Positions 6,431 to 13,922 are shown, counted from the stretch's first letter. The stretch: 18,792 nt of DNA from Microcaldota archaeon (GCA_030668565.1 DAOVFD010000005.1:1-18792), one strand, 5' to 3'. The notes: generated from the letters alone by a model not told the origin. Translations and numbers: made by a program.

Positions 6431-8623
6431 ATGGCACGAAAGGAACTTGTAGTTGAAGAAGTACAGAAGCTTATGAGCAATGTTGACCAGATTAGGAACG
6501 TAGCTATCGTTGCACATGTTGACCATGGAAAAACAACGCTTACTGACAGCCTTGTTGCGCGGGCAGGATTGATTTCAAAGGAACTCGCAGGCGAGCAGCG
6601 TGTCTTGGATTATGATGAGCAGGAGCAGGCAAGGGGAATCACAATCAAATCCGCAAACATTTCGCTTGGTTTCAATTATGAAGGAAAGGATTACCTGATT
6701 AATCTTATTGATACGCCCGGACATGTCGACTTCGGCGGGCACGTTACAAGGGCGATGAGGGCCGTGGACGGTGTTGTTCTTGTAATTGATGCGGTTGAGG
6801 GAATTATGCCCCAGACCGAAACCGTTCTCAGACAGGCATTGAAGGAAAGGGCAAAGCCGGTTATTTTCGTAAACAAGGTCGACAGGCTTATCAACGAGAT
6901 GAAGCTTGACCAGAAGGGAATGCAGGACAAGTTCATCAAGATTCTTATGGGTGTGAACAAAATCATCAGTTCTTATGCTCCTGAGGATAAAAAAGAGGAC
7001 TGGGCAATTGCGGTTGAGAAAGGGAACATCGCATTCGGTTCTGCATATCATAAGTGGGCGGTCAGCATAAGTTCGATGAAGAGATTCAACATAAGCTTCA
7101 AGGACATCTATGAGAAGTGTGCAGCAGAGGACCATGCATTCCTTGTTGAAAAGTCTCCGGTGGATGATGTTCTTCTTGAAATGGTTATAAAGTATCTTCC
7201 TAATCCGAAGACAGCACAACCCTATCGTATTCCTGTTCTCTGGAAGGGGGATGTTAACAGCGAGGAAGGTAAAACGATGCTTGCATGCGATTCCACAGGA
7301 AAACCCGTTGGAGTATGCTTTGGTGTCGTATATGACGAGCATGCAGGTGAAGTGGGTATTGTGAGGTTGTTTTCAGGTTCTGTGAAAAAAGGGGACCCGC
7401 TTTATATCGAATCAAAAAAGGCATATTCAAAAGTCCAGCAGGTTGCGGTTTACATGGGTCCGGACAGGGTTGCTACGGAACAGATTCTCGCAGGTAACAT
7501 CGGTGCTTTTGTCGGACTTAAGGACTTATATGTGGGTGAAACGATAAGCGCACAGCCGATTGAGCCATTCGAACAGATAAAACACTATTCAGAACCTGTT
7601 GTTACGAAATCAATAGAAGCGAAAGAGAGCAAAGACCTTGCAAAGCTTATTGAGGCTTTAAGAGGACTTTCTAAGGAAGACCCGACCCTGCGTGTTACGC
7701 TTAACCAGGAAACAGGGGAACACCTTATTTCCGGTATGGGTGAGCTGCACCTTGAAATCATTGAATACAAGATAAGGAATGAAAAGAAAATCAACATCAT
7801 AACTTCCCCGCCGATTGTTGTTTATCAGGAAACCATTACAGGAAGTGCAGGACCGATTGAAGGAAAGTCACCAAACAAGCACAACAAACTCAAATTCATA
7901 GTTGAACCGCTTCCTGAAGAGCTTACGAAGGCGATAGTCGACGGAACGATTCCTGAAGGAAGGCCGAAGGGAAAAGAACTTGTCGAAAAGCTTGTTGAAC
8001 TTGGCCTTGAGAGGGATGAGGCAAAGAAGATATACGATATCCACAACAGGAACATATTCATTGACGGGACCAAGGGTATCCAGTATCTTAATGAAATTGA
8101 GGAATTACTTGTTCAGGGATTTGAAGAGGCTACGAACCAGGGGCCGCTTGCAAAGGAAAAAGTAGTCGGTGCAAAGGTGACTCTTGTAGATGCCACGCTT
8201 CACGAGGACAATATCCACAGGGGCCCAGCCCAGATGATTCCCACGACAAAGAGGCCGATTTATGCAGCCTTCATTATGGCAGGAATTACACTCCTTGAAC
8301 CAAAGCAGAAGGTCCTGATTCAATGTCCGCAGGATTATTCCGGTGATGTCATCAACATGACGAACGGGAGAAGAGGGCAGCTTGCAGGGATGGAACAGGA
8401 GGGTGAAACCGCTTCAATTACAACCCTTATGCCTGTTGCAGAGATGTTCGGTTTCTCGAATGATTTGAGGAGCGCAACACAGGGAAGGGCAATCTGGTAT
8501 CAGGAGTATGCAGGTTATTATCCTGTCCCAAGGGATGTAGTGCCCAAGGTAGTCAGACAGATAAGGGAAAGAAAAGGAGAAAGGCCGGAGCCGCCTACTG
8601 CCCAGTTCTTTTTGGAGCAGTAG
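6431..8623 (+). CDS. fusA: Translation elongation factor 2 (EF-2)
   Basis: The 730-aa product is the ribosomal translocase GTPase, of normal archaeal length. The G domain shows the P-loop AHVDHGKT (28-35), switch I RGITIKS (68-74), DTPGH (94-98) and NKVD (148-151). Domain II and the domain III GMGELHLEI element follow. The domain IV tip keeps LHEDNIHRGPAQ, whose His596 is the position converted to diphthamide in archaea and eukaryotes, so the modification pathway is expected elsewhere in the genome. GAGGTGA lies seven bases before the ATG. It follows rps7 after a structured 130-base spacer and converges with the ATPase gene beyond it. The first codons (ATGGCACGAA) repeat ten bases found at the end of rps7. 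Confidence 0.97.
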   Translation: MARKELVVEEVQKLMSNVDQIRNVAIVAHVDHGKTTLTDSLVARAGLISKELAGEQRVLDYDEQEQARGITIKSANISLGFNYEGKDYLINLIDTPGHVDFGGHVTRAMRAVDGVVLVIDAVEGIMPQTETVLRQALKERAKPVIFVNKVDRLINEMKLDQKGMQDKFIKILMGVNKIISSYAPEDKKEDWAIAVEKGNIAFGSAYHKWAVSISSMKRFNISFKDIYEKCAAEDHAFLVEKSPVDDVLLEMVIKYLPNPKTAQPYRIPVLWKGDVNSEEGKTMLACDSTGKPVGVCFGVVYDEHAGEVGIVRLFSGSVKKGDPLYIESKKAYSKVQQVAVYMGPDRVATEQILAGNIGAFVGLKDLYVGETISAQPIEPFEQIKHYSEPVVTKSIEAKESKDLAKLIEALRGLSKEDPTLRVTLNQETGEHLISGMGELHLEIIEYKIRNEKKINIITSPPIVVYQETITGSAGPIEGKSPNKHNKLKFIVEPLPEELTKAIVDGTIPEGRPKGKELVEKLVELGLERDEAKKIYDIHNRNIFIDGTKGIQYLNEIEELLVQGFEEATNQGPLAKEKVVGAKVTLVDATLHEDNIHRGPAQMIPTTKRPIYAAFIMAGITLLEPKQKVLIQCPQDYSGDVINMTNGRRGQLAGMEQEGETASITTLMPVAEMFGFSNDLRSATQGRAIWYQEYAGYYPVPRDVVPKVVRQIRERKGERPEPPTAQFFLEQ

Positions 8624-8634
8624 ATTTTATCGTT

Positions 8635-8663
8635 GACAATTTTGTCAAAGACAATTTAGTCAA
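8635..8663. repeat. 29-bp direct repeat, left copy, flanking the ATPase gene
   Basis: This 29-base segment recurs perfectly at 9839-9867 in the same orientation. It consists of two near-identical units, GACAATTTTGTCAA and GACAATTTAGTCAA, separated by one A. Each unit has GAC...GTC dyad symmetry. With the two preceding T's the first unit also forms TTGACAA-TT-TTGTCAA, which could fold as a hairpin 10 bases after the EF-2 stop. The copy overlaps the last codon and stop of the minus-strand ATPase gene. Confidence 0.9.
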
Positions 8664-9813
8664 AATAAAAATTAACCCACCTTTCGAATACCGGGTCAAC
8701 CAGTCGATATTGTCCATCCTTCTTTTCTACTCCTCCTTTTTCTTCTAGATAGGATAATAGTTTCCCGATGGTTGAGGGGTTATCTCCGAGAGCCCTTGCA
8801 ATTTCTGTAACACCAGTTAATCCTCGTGCAAGCTGAAGAATTATCCCCCGTTCCCTACTACTGTAAGAATAGAACTCCCTCCTGAATATGAGGGTTCCTT
8901 CCTCTCCAAGAAATGCATCGAATGCGGCTTTTATCTCTTTTACACCAATTTTTTTTTCTCCCAAAAGCCTAAGACCAATACCATGTACATAGAGTGGAAA
9001 TCCTTTGGTTAATTCAAATACTGTTTTTACTCCTTCTTCATTTATTCTTTTTCGAAGATTCTTTTTCAAAAGTTCTCTTGTTTCTTCGATGCTCAAGGGG
9101 GGAATGTAAATTGGAATCAGCTGACCATAAAATGCAGACGACGGTGAGAGAATAGCATTTTCCATCGTCTTCATTATTGAGCCGGAGACGCACAAAGCCG
9201 TCCTTTCATAGCTCTCGTGAATGGTTCTTATCTTTCCAATTATCCCATAGCCTGCTTTTTTTCCATTAGTGAGTTCAATCACCGAAGGAAATTCATCTAT
9301 CATTAAAATCGCCTTTGTTTTGGTTTTTTCAGCCATTTTTTCTGGGAATGTAAAAGCCTTATCTACCATCTTGCCGGTTTTCATCTTCTTTTCTTCTTTT
9401 GAAAAGGATAAAGCCAGCGTGAGTAGATCAGTAATCTCTGCCTTCAATTCTATCTTCTTCAATAGCCCAATAATTGTTGAATAAGGCATTTTTATCATTT
9501 CTTCAAATTTCATGGGAAGACCTAATCTGTCTTTATAAGCATCCACAGTTTCTGCAATTATCTTCTCACAAAATTCATCGACTTTCCATTCAACAAGATC
9601 CCAAACCGAAACATAGATTAGGATTATTTTTTCTTTATGCCGTATTCTTCTTTTAACCTCTAGGAGTATTGAAGTCTTACCAACTCTCCTCTTACCATAT
9701 AACGCAAACCCGTTAGCGCTCTTTTTATCCGCCAATTCATTCACTATCCTCTTTAGTACCTTTTTCCTACCAATGAAATTCTTTCCAACAGCAGGTTTCA
9801 TCACAAAAGACAT
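8656..9813 (-). CDS. Archaeal STAND-like ATPase with C-terminal winged helix (ATPase_2/DUF234 type)
   Basis: The 385-aa product belongs by motif to the archaeal P-loop ATPases related to AAA+/STAND proteins. It has the N-terminal element FIGRKKVLKRI (13-23), Walker A GKRRVGKTS (40-48), Walker B ILMIDEF (169-175) and a sensor-like CVSGS (208-212). A winged-helix segment follows at about 320-370 (GVTEIARALGDNPSTIGKLL), then the family tail YRLVDPVFERWV (369-380). I prefer ATG 9813, which has GGTGA four bases upstream, over a TTG at 9867 that would make the 29-bp repeat coding. It is probably a cytoplasmic nucleotide-dependent switch; related genes are common in archaeal accessory regions. It is bounded by direct repeats and neighbours a recombinase remnant, which suggests a mobile or acquired cassette. 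It is convergent with EF-2. Confidence 0.85.
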   Translation of the reverse strand: MSFVMKPAVGKNFIGRKKVLKRIVNELADKKSANGFALYGKRRVGKTSILLEVKRRIRHKEKIILIYVSVWDLVEWKVDEFCEKIIAETVDAYKDRLGLPMKFEEMIKMPYSTIIGLLKKIELKAEITDLLTLALSFSKEEKKMKTGKMVDKAFTFPEKMAEKTKTKAILMIDEFPSVIELTNGKKAGYGIIGKIRTIHESYERTALCVSGSIMKTMENAILSPSSAFYGQLIPIYIPPLSIEETRELLKKNLRKRINEEGVKTVFELTKGFPLYVHGIGLRLLGEKKIGVKEIKAAFDAFLGEEGTLIFRREFYSYSSRERGIILQLARGLTGVTEIARALGDNPSTIGKLLSYLEEKGGVEKKDGQYRLVDPVFERWVNFYFD

Positions 9814-9838
9814 ACATTCACCGTCGTTTAATTTTTTC

Positions 9839-9867
9839 GACAATTTTGTCAAAGACAATTTAGTCAA
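9839..9867. repeat. 29-bp direct repeat, right copy, in the ATPase promoter region
   Basis: Perfect copy of 8635-8663 in the same orientation. For the minus-strand ATPase gene it lies between the TATA-like element at 9871-9880 and the start codon, and would overlap the expected transcription start. It could therefore act as an operator as well as an element boundary. Its two tandem dyad units look like sites for a dimeric DNA-binding protein. Confidence 0.9.
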
Positions 9868-9870
9868 TAA

Positions 9871-9880
9871 TATTTAAAAA
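9871..9880 (-). promoter_or_regulatory. TATA-like element for the ATPase gene
   Basis: On the minus strand this reads TTTTTAAATA. Transcription would start about 25 bases on, near 9850, inside the 29-bp repeat, leaving a short leader with GGTGA before ATG 9813. It also covers the stop codon of the recombinase remnant. Confidence 0.4.
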
Positions 9881-10056
9881 CATTGCGGGAAAGAAAAGGA
9901 CATCTCATTTTTATCGACATGGAGGTAAATTTGCGTCGTCTGCAAGTTCGTATGCCAGGCAAACTTACTCGCCAAGATGATATTACCCCCGTTCTTGCGG
10001 CAGCGTTTATTCCGTTTCTGCACGCATATTGAAGACATTTGCGAATCCTTTGAGAC
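9874..10056 (-). pseudogene. C-terminal remnant of a tyrosine recombinase (integrase)
   Basis: An open frame from after a TAG at 10057-10059 to the TAA at 9874-9876 encodes about 60 codons (54 from ATG 10038). It contains NGGNIILASKFAWHTNLQ followed by TTQIYLHVDKNEM. This matches the end of XerD-like integrases, where the consensus runs G-x-x-I-x-x-x-S-x-x-L-G-H-x-x-x-x-T-T-x-x-Y-x-H-V. The catalytic Tyr codon is 9925-9927 and the second catalytic His is 9952-9954. The usual Gly before that His is Trp here. The Arg-bearing upstream motifs are missing, and stop codons precede the fragment, so it is a relic. It ends just before the 29-bp repeat, which ties the islet to site-specific recombination. 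Confidence 0.6.
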
Positions 10057-10069
10057 CTATTGTTTGCTA

Positions 10070-10225
10070 AATCCATATGTGACTTATTATCTCAGATTTT
10101 TTGATATCGGTGTGGCCTTTGATGCAACAGACAATGTTGAATTCGTTTATATTTTGCATCATCACAAATTCGATTATTTCCCGATGTTCTAAAATTGAAA
10201 CAATTGTTGCAAAAATGAAACATCT
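10070..10225 (-). other. Decayed coding-like stretch following the Rpp30 stop
   Basis: Directly after the TGA of the Rpp30-like gene, and in the same frame, 52 codons stay open to a TAG at 10067-10069. After that another 19 codons run to a TAA at 10007-10009. The translation is protein-like (REIIEFVMMQNINEFN, then CCIKGHTDIKKSEIISHIW). The pattern faintly recalls the RAM effector domain of Lrp/AsnC regulators (strand, VxGxxDI, helix, then LKGF). It has no start with a clear ribosome binding site. I read it as a pseudogene remnant of uncertain origin. The plus strand of 9868-10225 shows nothing convincing. Confidence 0.3.
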
Positions 10226-10570
10226 TCAAATGTAGTGTTCCAGCATCTTTACTGCGAATTTTCCTTGTCCTCTGTTTAATCCCAAAAGAAGTCCTATATT
10301 GATTAATTCTTCTTCGCTCCTGTCCGATTCGCTTTTCAATGCATAAAATGCACCAAATCTGTTGCATAAACCAAGAAAAGTTCTCATCCTTGAGAGTTCC
10401 AGGGCCCTCTGCAATCCCTTACTATTTATTATCCTATCCAAATCTATCAGAAAACAGGCTTTTTTCTTCTCTGCTACAAGCTTCACTGAACCTTCATCGT
10501 ATGTGTAGTTCTTAAGAAGTAGAAGCACTTTCTTGTTCCGGTGCTTCGGGGCCTCTTCTATACTATTCAT
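10226..10570 (-). CDS. rnp3: Rpp30-like RNase P protein, C-terminal half only
   Basis: The 114-aa product resembles the second half of archaeal Rpp30 (about 200-230 aa), a TIM-barrel-like protein subunit of RNase P, which matures tRNA 5' ends. The match is in order: VLLLLKNYTYDEGSVKLVAEKK (equivalent to LSTPELGRKDSGxxHVLAxLA), a strand FLIDLDRIINSKGLQRA, helix LSRMRTFLGLCNRFGA, strand FYALKSES, then LGLNRGQGKFAVKMLEHY. The position 20 bases after rpl15e agrees, since Rpp30 often follows eL15 in archaea. No sequence for the N-terminal half is present: rpl15e occupies the DNA directly upstream. It is either a reduced Rpp30 or a truncated copy. The usual next gene, Pop5, is missing. Confidence 0.65.
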   Translation of the reverse strand: MNSIEEAPKHRNKKVLLLLKNYTYDEGSVKLVAEKKKACFLIDLDRIINSKGLQRALELSRMRTFLGLCNRFGAFYALKSESDRSEEELINIGLLLGLNRGQGKFAVKMLEHYI

Positions 10571-10590
10571 AGTAATAATATTGCCCCTGA

Positions 10591-11277
10591 TTATTTCTTC
10601 GCTTCCGTCTTTTCTTTTTTCTCTGCTTTCTTCGGTTTTTTCTTAGTGACTCTTTTTCTTTTTTCTCTCTTTGATTTTTCCTTGGGCATTTTTGCTTTTT
10701 TCTTGATCTCCTCGATTTTCCTTCTTGTTTTTGCCCTTCTCTTGATAGTACTGTCTCTCCTTCTTCTCTTGTTCGGTGTTTTCTTCTTTGTTCCTCTTCC
10801 CTTTTGTCCTGCAGAAGTCAGTCCCCTGAATGACTTGCCTTGCCTTGTTGTAGAGCTTATGTTAACGCTCGGTTTAGTGGGGTCTGCAAGGATTATTTCG
10901 AAATATTTGTAGTTTCCGTCTTCACCTACCCAGTATGAATTAAGCACTTCAAGATTCCTGTATTTCCTGTTTGCACGCTGTTCTGCAATTACCTGATGCG
11001 AGCGTCCCGGCTGGACAAACCTGTAGTTGCTCTTCGGCTTTCTTCCGCCCATAGGTTTTCTTCTCGTCCTTCTTCCCTTGTCGACGCGGGTTCTTATTAT
11101 TACATAGCCCTGCTTTGCCTTGTAGCCGAGCCTCCTTGCCCTGGCCAGGTTGGTCGGTCTTTCCACTCTTTCAACTGCCGGTCTTCTCCTCCAGCATATC
11201 ACTCTCTGGCGATACTCTTCCGACCTTGCTTTGTACTCCTTTTGGAAGGCTTCGGTTATGTACTTGTAAGCACCCAT
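10591..11277 (-). CDS. rpl15e: 50S ribosomal protein eL15
   Basis: The 228-aa product is a large-subunit protein shared by archaea and eukaryotes. Motifs are MGAYKYITEAF at the start, VERVERPTNLARARRLGYKAKQGY (about 37-60), RRTRRKPMGGRKPKSNYRF, LEVLNSYWVGEDGNYKYFEIILADP and the FRGLTSAGQKGRG element. ATG 11277 gives the family-typical MGAYKY start; an ATG three codons upstream (11286) is possible. After about residue 165 there is a Lys/Arg-rich tail of some 60 residues, longer than in usual eL15 (about 185-205 aa in total), likely an rRNA-binding extension. It is co-directional with the Rpp30-like gene and divergent from the ATPase operon. Confidence 0.95.
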   Translation of the reverse strand: MGAYKYITEAFQKEYKARSEEYRQRVICWRRRPAVERVERPTNLARARRLGYKAKQGYVIIRTRVDKGRRTRRKPMGGRKPKSNYRFVQPGRSHQVIAEQRANRKYRNLEVLNSYWVGEDGNYKYFEIILADPTKPSVNISSTTRQGKSFRGLTSAGQKGRGTKKKTPNKRRRRDSTIKRRAKTRRKIEEIKKKAKMPKEKSKREKRKRVTKKKPKKAEKKEKTEAKK

Positions 11278-11330
11278 TATTACCATCTCTTATTGTCATA
11301 AAAAGTGTGTTATCTCTTAGTGTTGCTTAT

Positions 11331-11340
11331 GTTTATAAAC
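11331..11340. promoter_or_regulatory. Self-complementary TATA box between rpl15e and the ATPase operon
   Basis: GTTTATAAAC is a perfect 10-base palindrome, so it reads as a TATA box in both directions. Its centre (11335.5) is exactly midway between the atpH ATG (11394) and the rpl15e ATG (11277). Each transcript would have a leader of roughly 30 bases. Weaker AT-rich alternatives exist on each side: TCTTATAAC near 11348 on the plus strand, and TTTTTATGA near 11297-11305 on the minus strand. Confidence 0.55.
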
Positions 11341-11393
11341 ATTTCTCTCTTATAACATCTCAGTTGTAATGGGAACTTGTTTTGGTGTTAGCT

Positions 11394-11729
11394 ATGCATG
11401 AAAATCCAAGTCACTCAGTCTTTATGAAGACTGTTGAGGAAATACGTTCCGCGGAGGAAAAATCCGACAAAGCCGTATTGGAAGCAAAGGAAAAAGCGGA
11501 TAAGATTCTCAGGAGGGCAAAAGAGGAAATAGCTGATGAAGCCGCGGCCGCCCGGGAGGAAGTCACAAAATATAAAAATGAGAAGCTTAAGGCAGGGGGG
11601 ACCGGTATTGAAGAAGAGGTCCAGAAAACCCTGGGTAAGGCAAAGGCAGATGCTGAAAAAATAAGGAAAAAACAGCTTGATAAACGTTCCGTATTGTCAC
11701 TGTGTAAATCGTTTATAGCAGGACTTTGA
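11394..11729 (+). CDS. atpH: A-type ATP synthase subunit H (peripheral stalk)
   Basis: The 111-aa product is nearly all charged coiled coil (VEEIRSAEEKSDKAVLEAKEKADKILRRAKEEI and similar heptads, about 14-95). This is typical of subunit H, which pairs with subunit E to form the peripheral stalk. ATG 11394 has GGTG six bases upstream; GTG 11385 and ATG 11427 are alternatives, and the last would give the more usual short N-terminus. It is the first gene of the operon, 12 bases before subunit I. Assignment rests on composition and position, since coiled coils diverge quickly. Confidence 0.85.
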   Translation: MHENPSHSVFMKTVEEIRSAEEKSDKAVLEAKEKADKILRRAKEEIADEAAAAREEVTKYKNEKLKAGGTGIEEEVQKTLGKAKADAEKIRKKQLDKRSVLSLCKSFIAGL

Positions 11730-11741
11730 CCGGATGATGCG

Positions 11742-13655
11742 ATGTTCAGACCAGCAAAAATGAAAAAGATCAGGGTATATACACTCAAGTCTATTCTTTC
11801 TGATGTAATTAAATCTCTTCATGAACTCGGGCTGGTCGAGATAAGGAGATTCAAGGCCAGGGAGCTTGAACAGGGGAGGCCGTTGGCATTTTTTGATGAT
11901 GTTTCCGAGCAGCTTGTAAAACTCAGGAGTACCGTTTCCCACATGGACAAGGAAGTTGTGAAATCCACGGCAGCCGCGGAAATGGGTATCAGTGGAAACG
12001 AGGCTATCCTGGAGTCCAAGAAAATTGACGCGGAAGTCGGGGAAGGACTGAGACGACTGTCCGGGGAGTTAAGCACCCTTACGGAGGACATTTCAAAAAT
12101 TACCCAGCAGATTCAGGCAGTTGAAAAACTGGAGGCGTTCAAGGGGCTTAATTTCAGCATGCTCTCCTCAAAATCAATTGCGTTCAGCGTAGGGGAAATT
12201 CCGGTGTCCAAGTTGCCGGCTCTGAAAAGTAAGCTGGGCACGGTGCTCAGGCACTATAATATACTTGCACCGGGACATGAGGGAAAAACAAAGGCCATAG
12301 TGCTGGTGTTATACGGTAGGGATTCCCCCTCCCCGGAAGGCGTTTTTGGGGAACTTGGATTCTCTTCGATACAGTTGCCGGAGGATATGACGGACCCTGC
12401 AGGCACGCTTTCAAAATTGCGTATGACTCTTAAGGAAAAGGAGCGACGCCTTGTAACTCTTAAATCCGAAAGAAAAAGTTTATCAGAAAAACATGCAAAA
12501 GAGGTTCTTGGGGTAATAGGTGTTCTTGATATAGAAGCCGAGAGGGCGGAAATTTCATCAAGGTTCGCTTTCTCGAAAAGTGCTTCCGTAATAGAAGGTT
12601 GGCTGAAGGAAAGCGATTTCGGAGAACTCAAAAAAACAATAGAAAAGTTCGGGGATAGTGCACTGCTTGAAGAAATTCCAATAAGCGAGAAGGAACAGCC
12701 ACCCATCATTCTTGAAAACCCGAAATATGAACATCCATTCGAGTTCATAACAAAGAGCTTTTCAATACCGAATTATTTCGAGTTCGACCCTACGTTTGTC
12801 TATTTCATAGGTCTTCCGATTATTTACGGAATGATTGTCGGAGACGTGATTTACGGTATATTCTCGCTTATAATAGCATTAGGCTTCATGAAGATATTCT
12901 CAAAGAGCGACATAATGAAAAGCGTTGCAGGAATATGGTATATTTCCGCATTCCCGACTATTTTCTTCGGTATTATATTTGATGAATGGGCCGGAATGAC
13001 ACATGCACAGTGGTTCGAGGTGCTTAGCAGATGGGGTCTTCCGATTGCAACTTCGCCCCTGTATACTGCAGCCCTGCACAGGTTGCATGATTTCTCCCTT
13101 CTTCTGGGAATTACGCTTATTGTAGGACTGATACATGTAGGTATAGGGTTCCTTCTCGGTGCGATTAGCTTATGGAAGCATCACAGGAAGCATGCAATAG
13201 CAAAACTGGCATGGCTTGGAGCTGAAATAGGGGGCGCGTTTGCAATCGTAGTCGGATTCTTCGGATTACTTCCTCCGGTGCTTATGATGCCCTCGCTTGT
13301 ACTGGCGGTAATTTCGGTTATTGTCCTTGTTTACATTGAAGGGGCGGTGGGTGCATTAGAGCTTCCTGGACTTGTAGGTAATGTTTTGTCATACGCGAGA
13401 ATTGCAGCAGTCGGTGTCGCAGGTGTAGTGCTCGCAGAAATAATCAATGGTTTCTTCATGCCGGTTCCTGAGGCGGGACTGATGGTCATCGTGCTGCTTC
13501 CTTTATTGGTTGCCCTTCATTTCGTCAATACTTTTATTGCGATGTTTGAATCGCTTATCCAGGTTGGCAGGCTTAATATCATAGAATTCAGGTCTAAATT
13601 CCTGGAGGGTGGGGGGGTTCTCTTCTCACCATTCGCGTTAAAGAAAAAGAGGTGA
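11742..13655 (+). CDS. atpI: A-type ATP synthase subunit I (membrane subunit a)
   Basis: The 637-aa product carries the half-channels for ion passage and anchors the stalk. The start MFRPAKMKKIRV is typical. A cytoplasmic part with coiled coils runs to about 345. About seven membrane segments follow (roughly 351-382, 394-416, 448-476, 487-509, 514-535, 546-570 and 580-605). The segment GNVLSYARIAAVGVAGVVLAE holds Arg553, the essential residue that interacts with the rotor Glu. GGATGA lies just before the ATG. The stop overlaps a GAGGTGA site that serves atpK. Confidence 0.95.
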   Translation: MFRPAKMKKIRVYTLKSILSDVIKSLHELGLVEIRRFKARELEQGRPLAFFDDVSEQLVKLRSTVSHMDKEVVKSTAAAEMGISGNEAILESKKIDAEVGEGLRRLSGELSTLTEDISKITQQIQAVEKLEAFKGLNFSMLSSKSIAFSVGEIPVSKLPALKSKLGTVLRHYNILAPGHEGKTKAIVLVLYGRDSPSPEGVFGELGFSSIQLPEDMTDPAGTLSKLRMTLKEKERRLVTLKSERKSLSEKHAKEVLGVIGVLDIEAERAEISSRFAFSKSASVIEGWLKESDFGELKKTIEKFGDSALLEEIPISEKEQPPIILENPKYEHPFEFITKSFSIPNYFEFDPTFVYFIGLPIIYGMIVGDVIYGIFSLIIALGFMKIFSKSDIMKSVAGIWYISAFPTIFFGIIFDEWAGMTHAQWFEVLSRWGLPIATSPLYTAALHRLHDFSLLLGITLIVGLIHVGIGFLLGAISLWKHHRKHAIAKLAWLGAEIGGAFAIVVGFFGLLPPVLMMPSLVLAVISVIVLVYIEGAVGALELPGLVGNVLSYARIAAVGVAGVVLAEIINGFFMPVPEAGLMVIVLLPLLVALHFVNTFIAMFESLIQVGRLNIIEFRSKFLEGGGVLFSPFALKKKR

Positions 13656-13661
13656 AAATAT

Positions 13662-13904
13662 ATGGTAGATGCAAGTGGATTGACAACTGGTGCCGGTGCG
13701 GCACTCGGAGCTGGAATTGCCATGGGACTTAGTGCCCTTGCAGCAGCATGGTCCCAGGGGACGCTTGGTTCAACAGCGCTTGGAGTTGCGGCAGAAAGGC
13801 CGGAATTTGAGAAAAACGTTCTTATATACGTTGCTATTCCGGAAACAATCGTACTGTTCGGTTTCGTTATAGCGTTCCTGCTGATTGGTACCATAGCGGA
13901 GTAG
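13662..13904 (+). CDS. atpK: A-type ATP synthase subunit K (proteolipid c ring)
   Basis: The 80-aa product is a single hairpin of two membrane helices (about 10-32 and 52-77) with the loop GVAAERPEFEKN. Glu61 in IPETIVLFGF is the ion-carrying carboxylate. The Glu-Thr pair resembles sodium-type rotors, but the rest of the site is not clear enough to decide the coupling ion. GAGGTGA at the atpI stop supplies its ribosome binding site. Confidence 0.95.
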   Translation: MVDASGLTTGAGAALGAGIAMGLSALAAAWSQGTLGSTALGVAAERPEFEKNVLIYVAIPETIVLFGFVIAFLLIGTIAE

Positions 13905-13922
13905 GTTCTTGGGTGAAATACC

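Noticed and set aside
6575..7342. 255-codon minus-strand ORF inside EF-2
   Set aside because: It lies opposite the conserved EF-2 G domain and its translation shows no family pattern.
9814..9867. TTG-initiated extension of the ATPase through the 29-bp repeat
   Set aside because: ATG 9813 has a good GGTGA site, the family pattern begins after it, and the added residues are only the translated repeat.
8635..9867. CRISPR array suggested by the repeated 29-mers
   Set aside because: There are only two copies, 1.2 kb apart, with a protein gene between them and no spacer pattern.
9977..10192. 71-codon plus-strand ORF in the islet
   Set aside because: It has no ribosome binding site or family motif and is antisense to the recombinase remnant, which makes better sense.
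10226..10228. Recoding of TGA to extend the Rpp30-like protein
   Set aside because: TGA ends several other genes here in normal positions, no selenocysteine-type context is visible, and a further TAG interrupts the extension.
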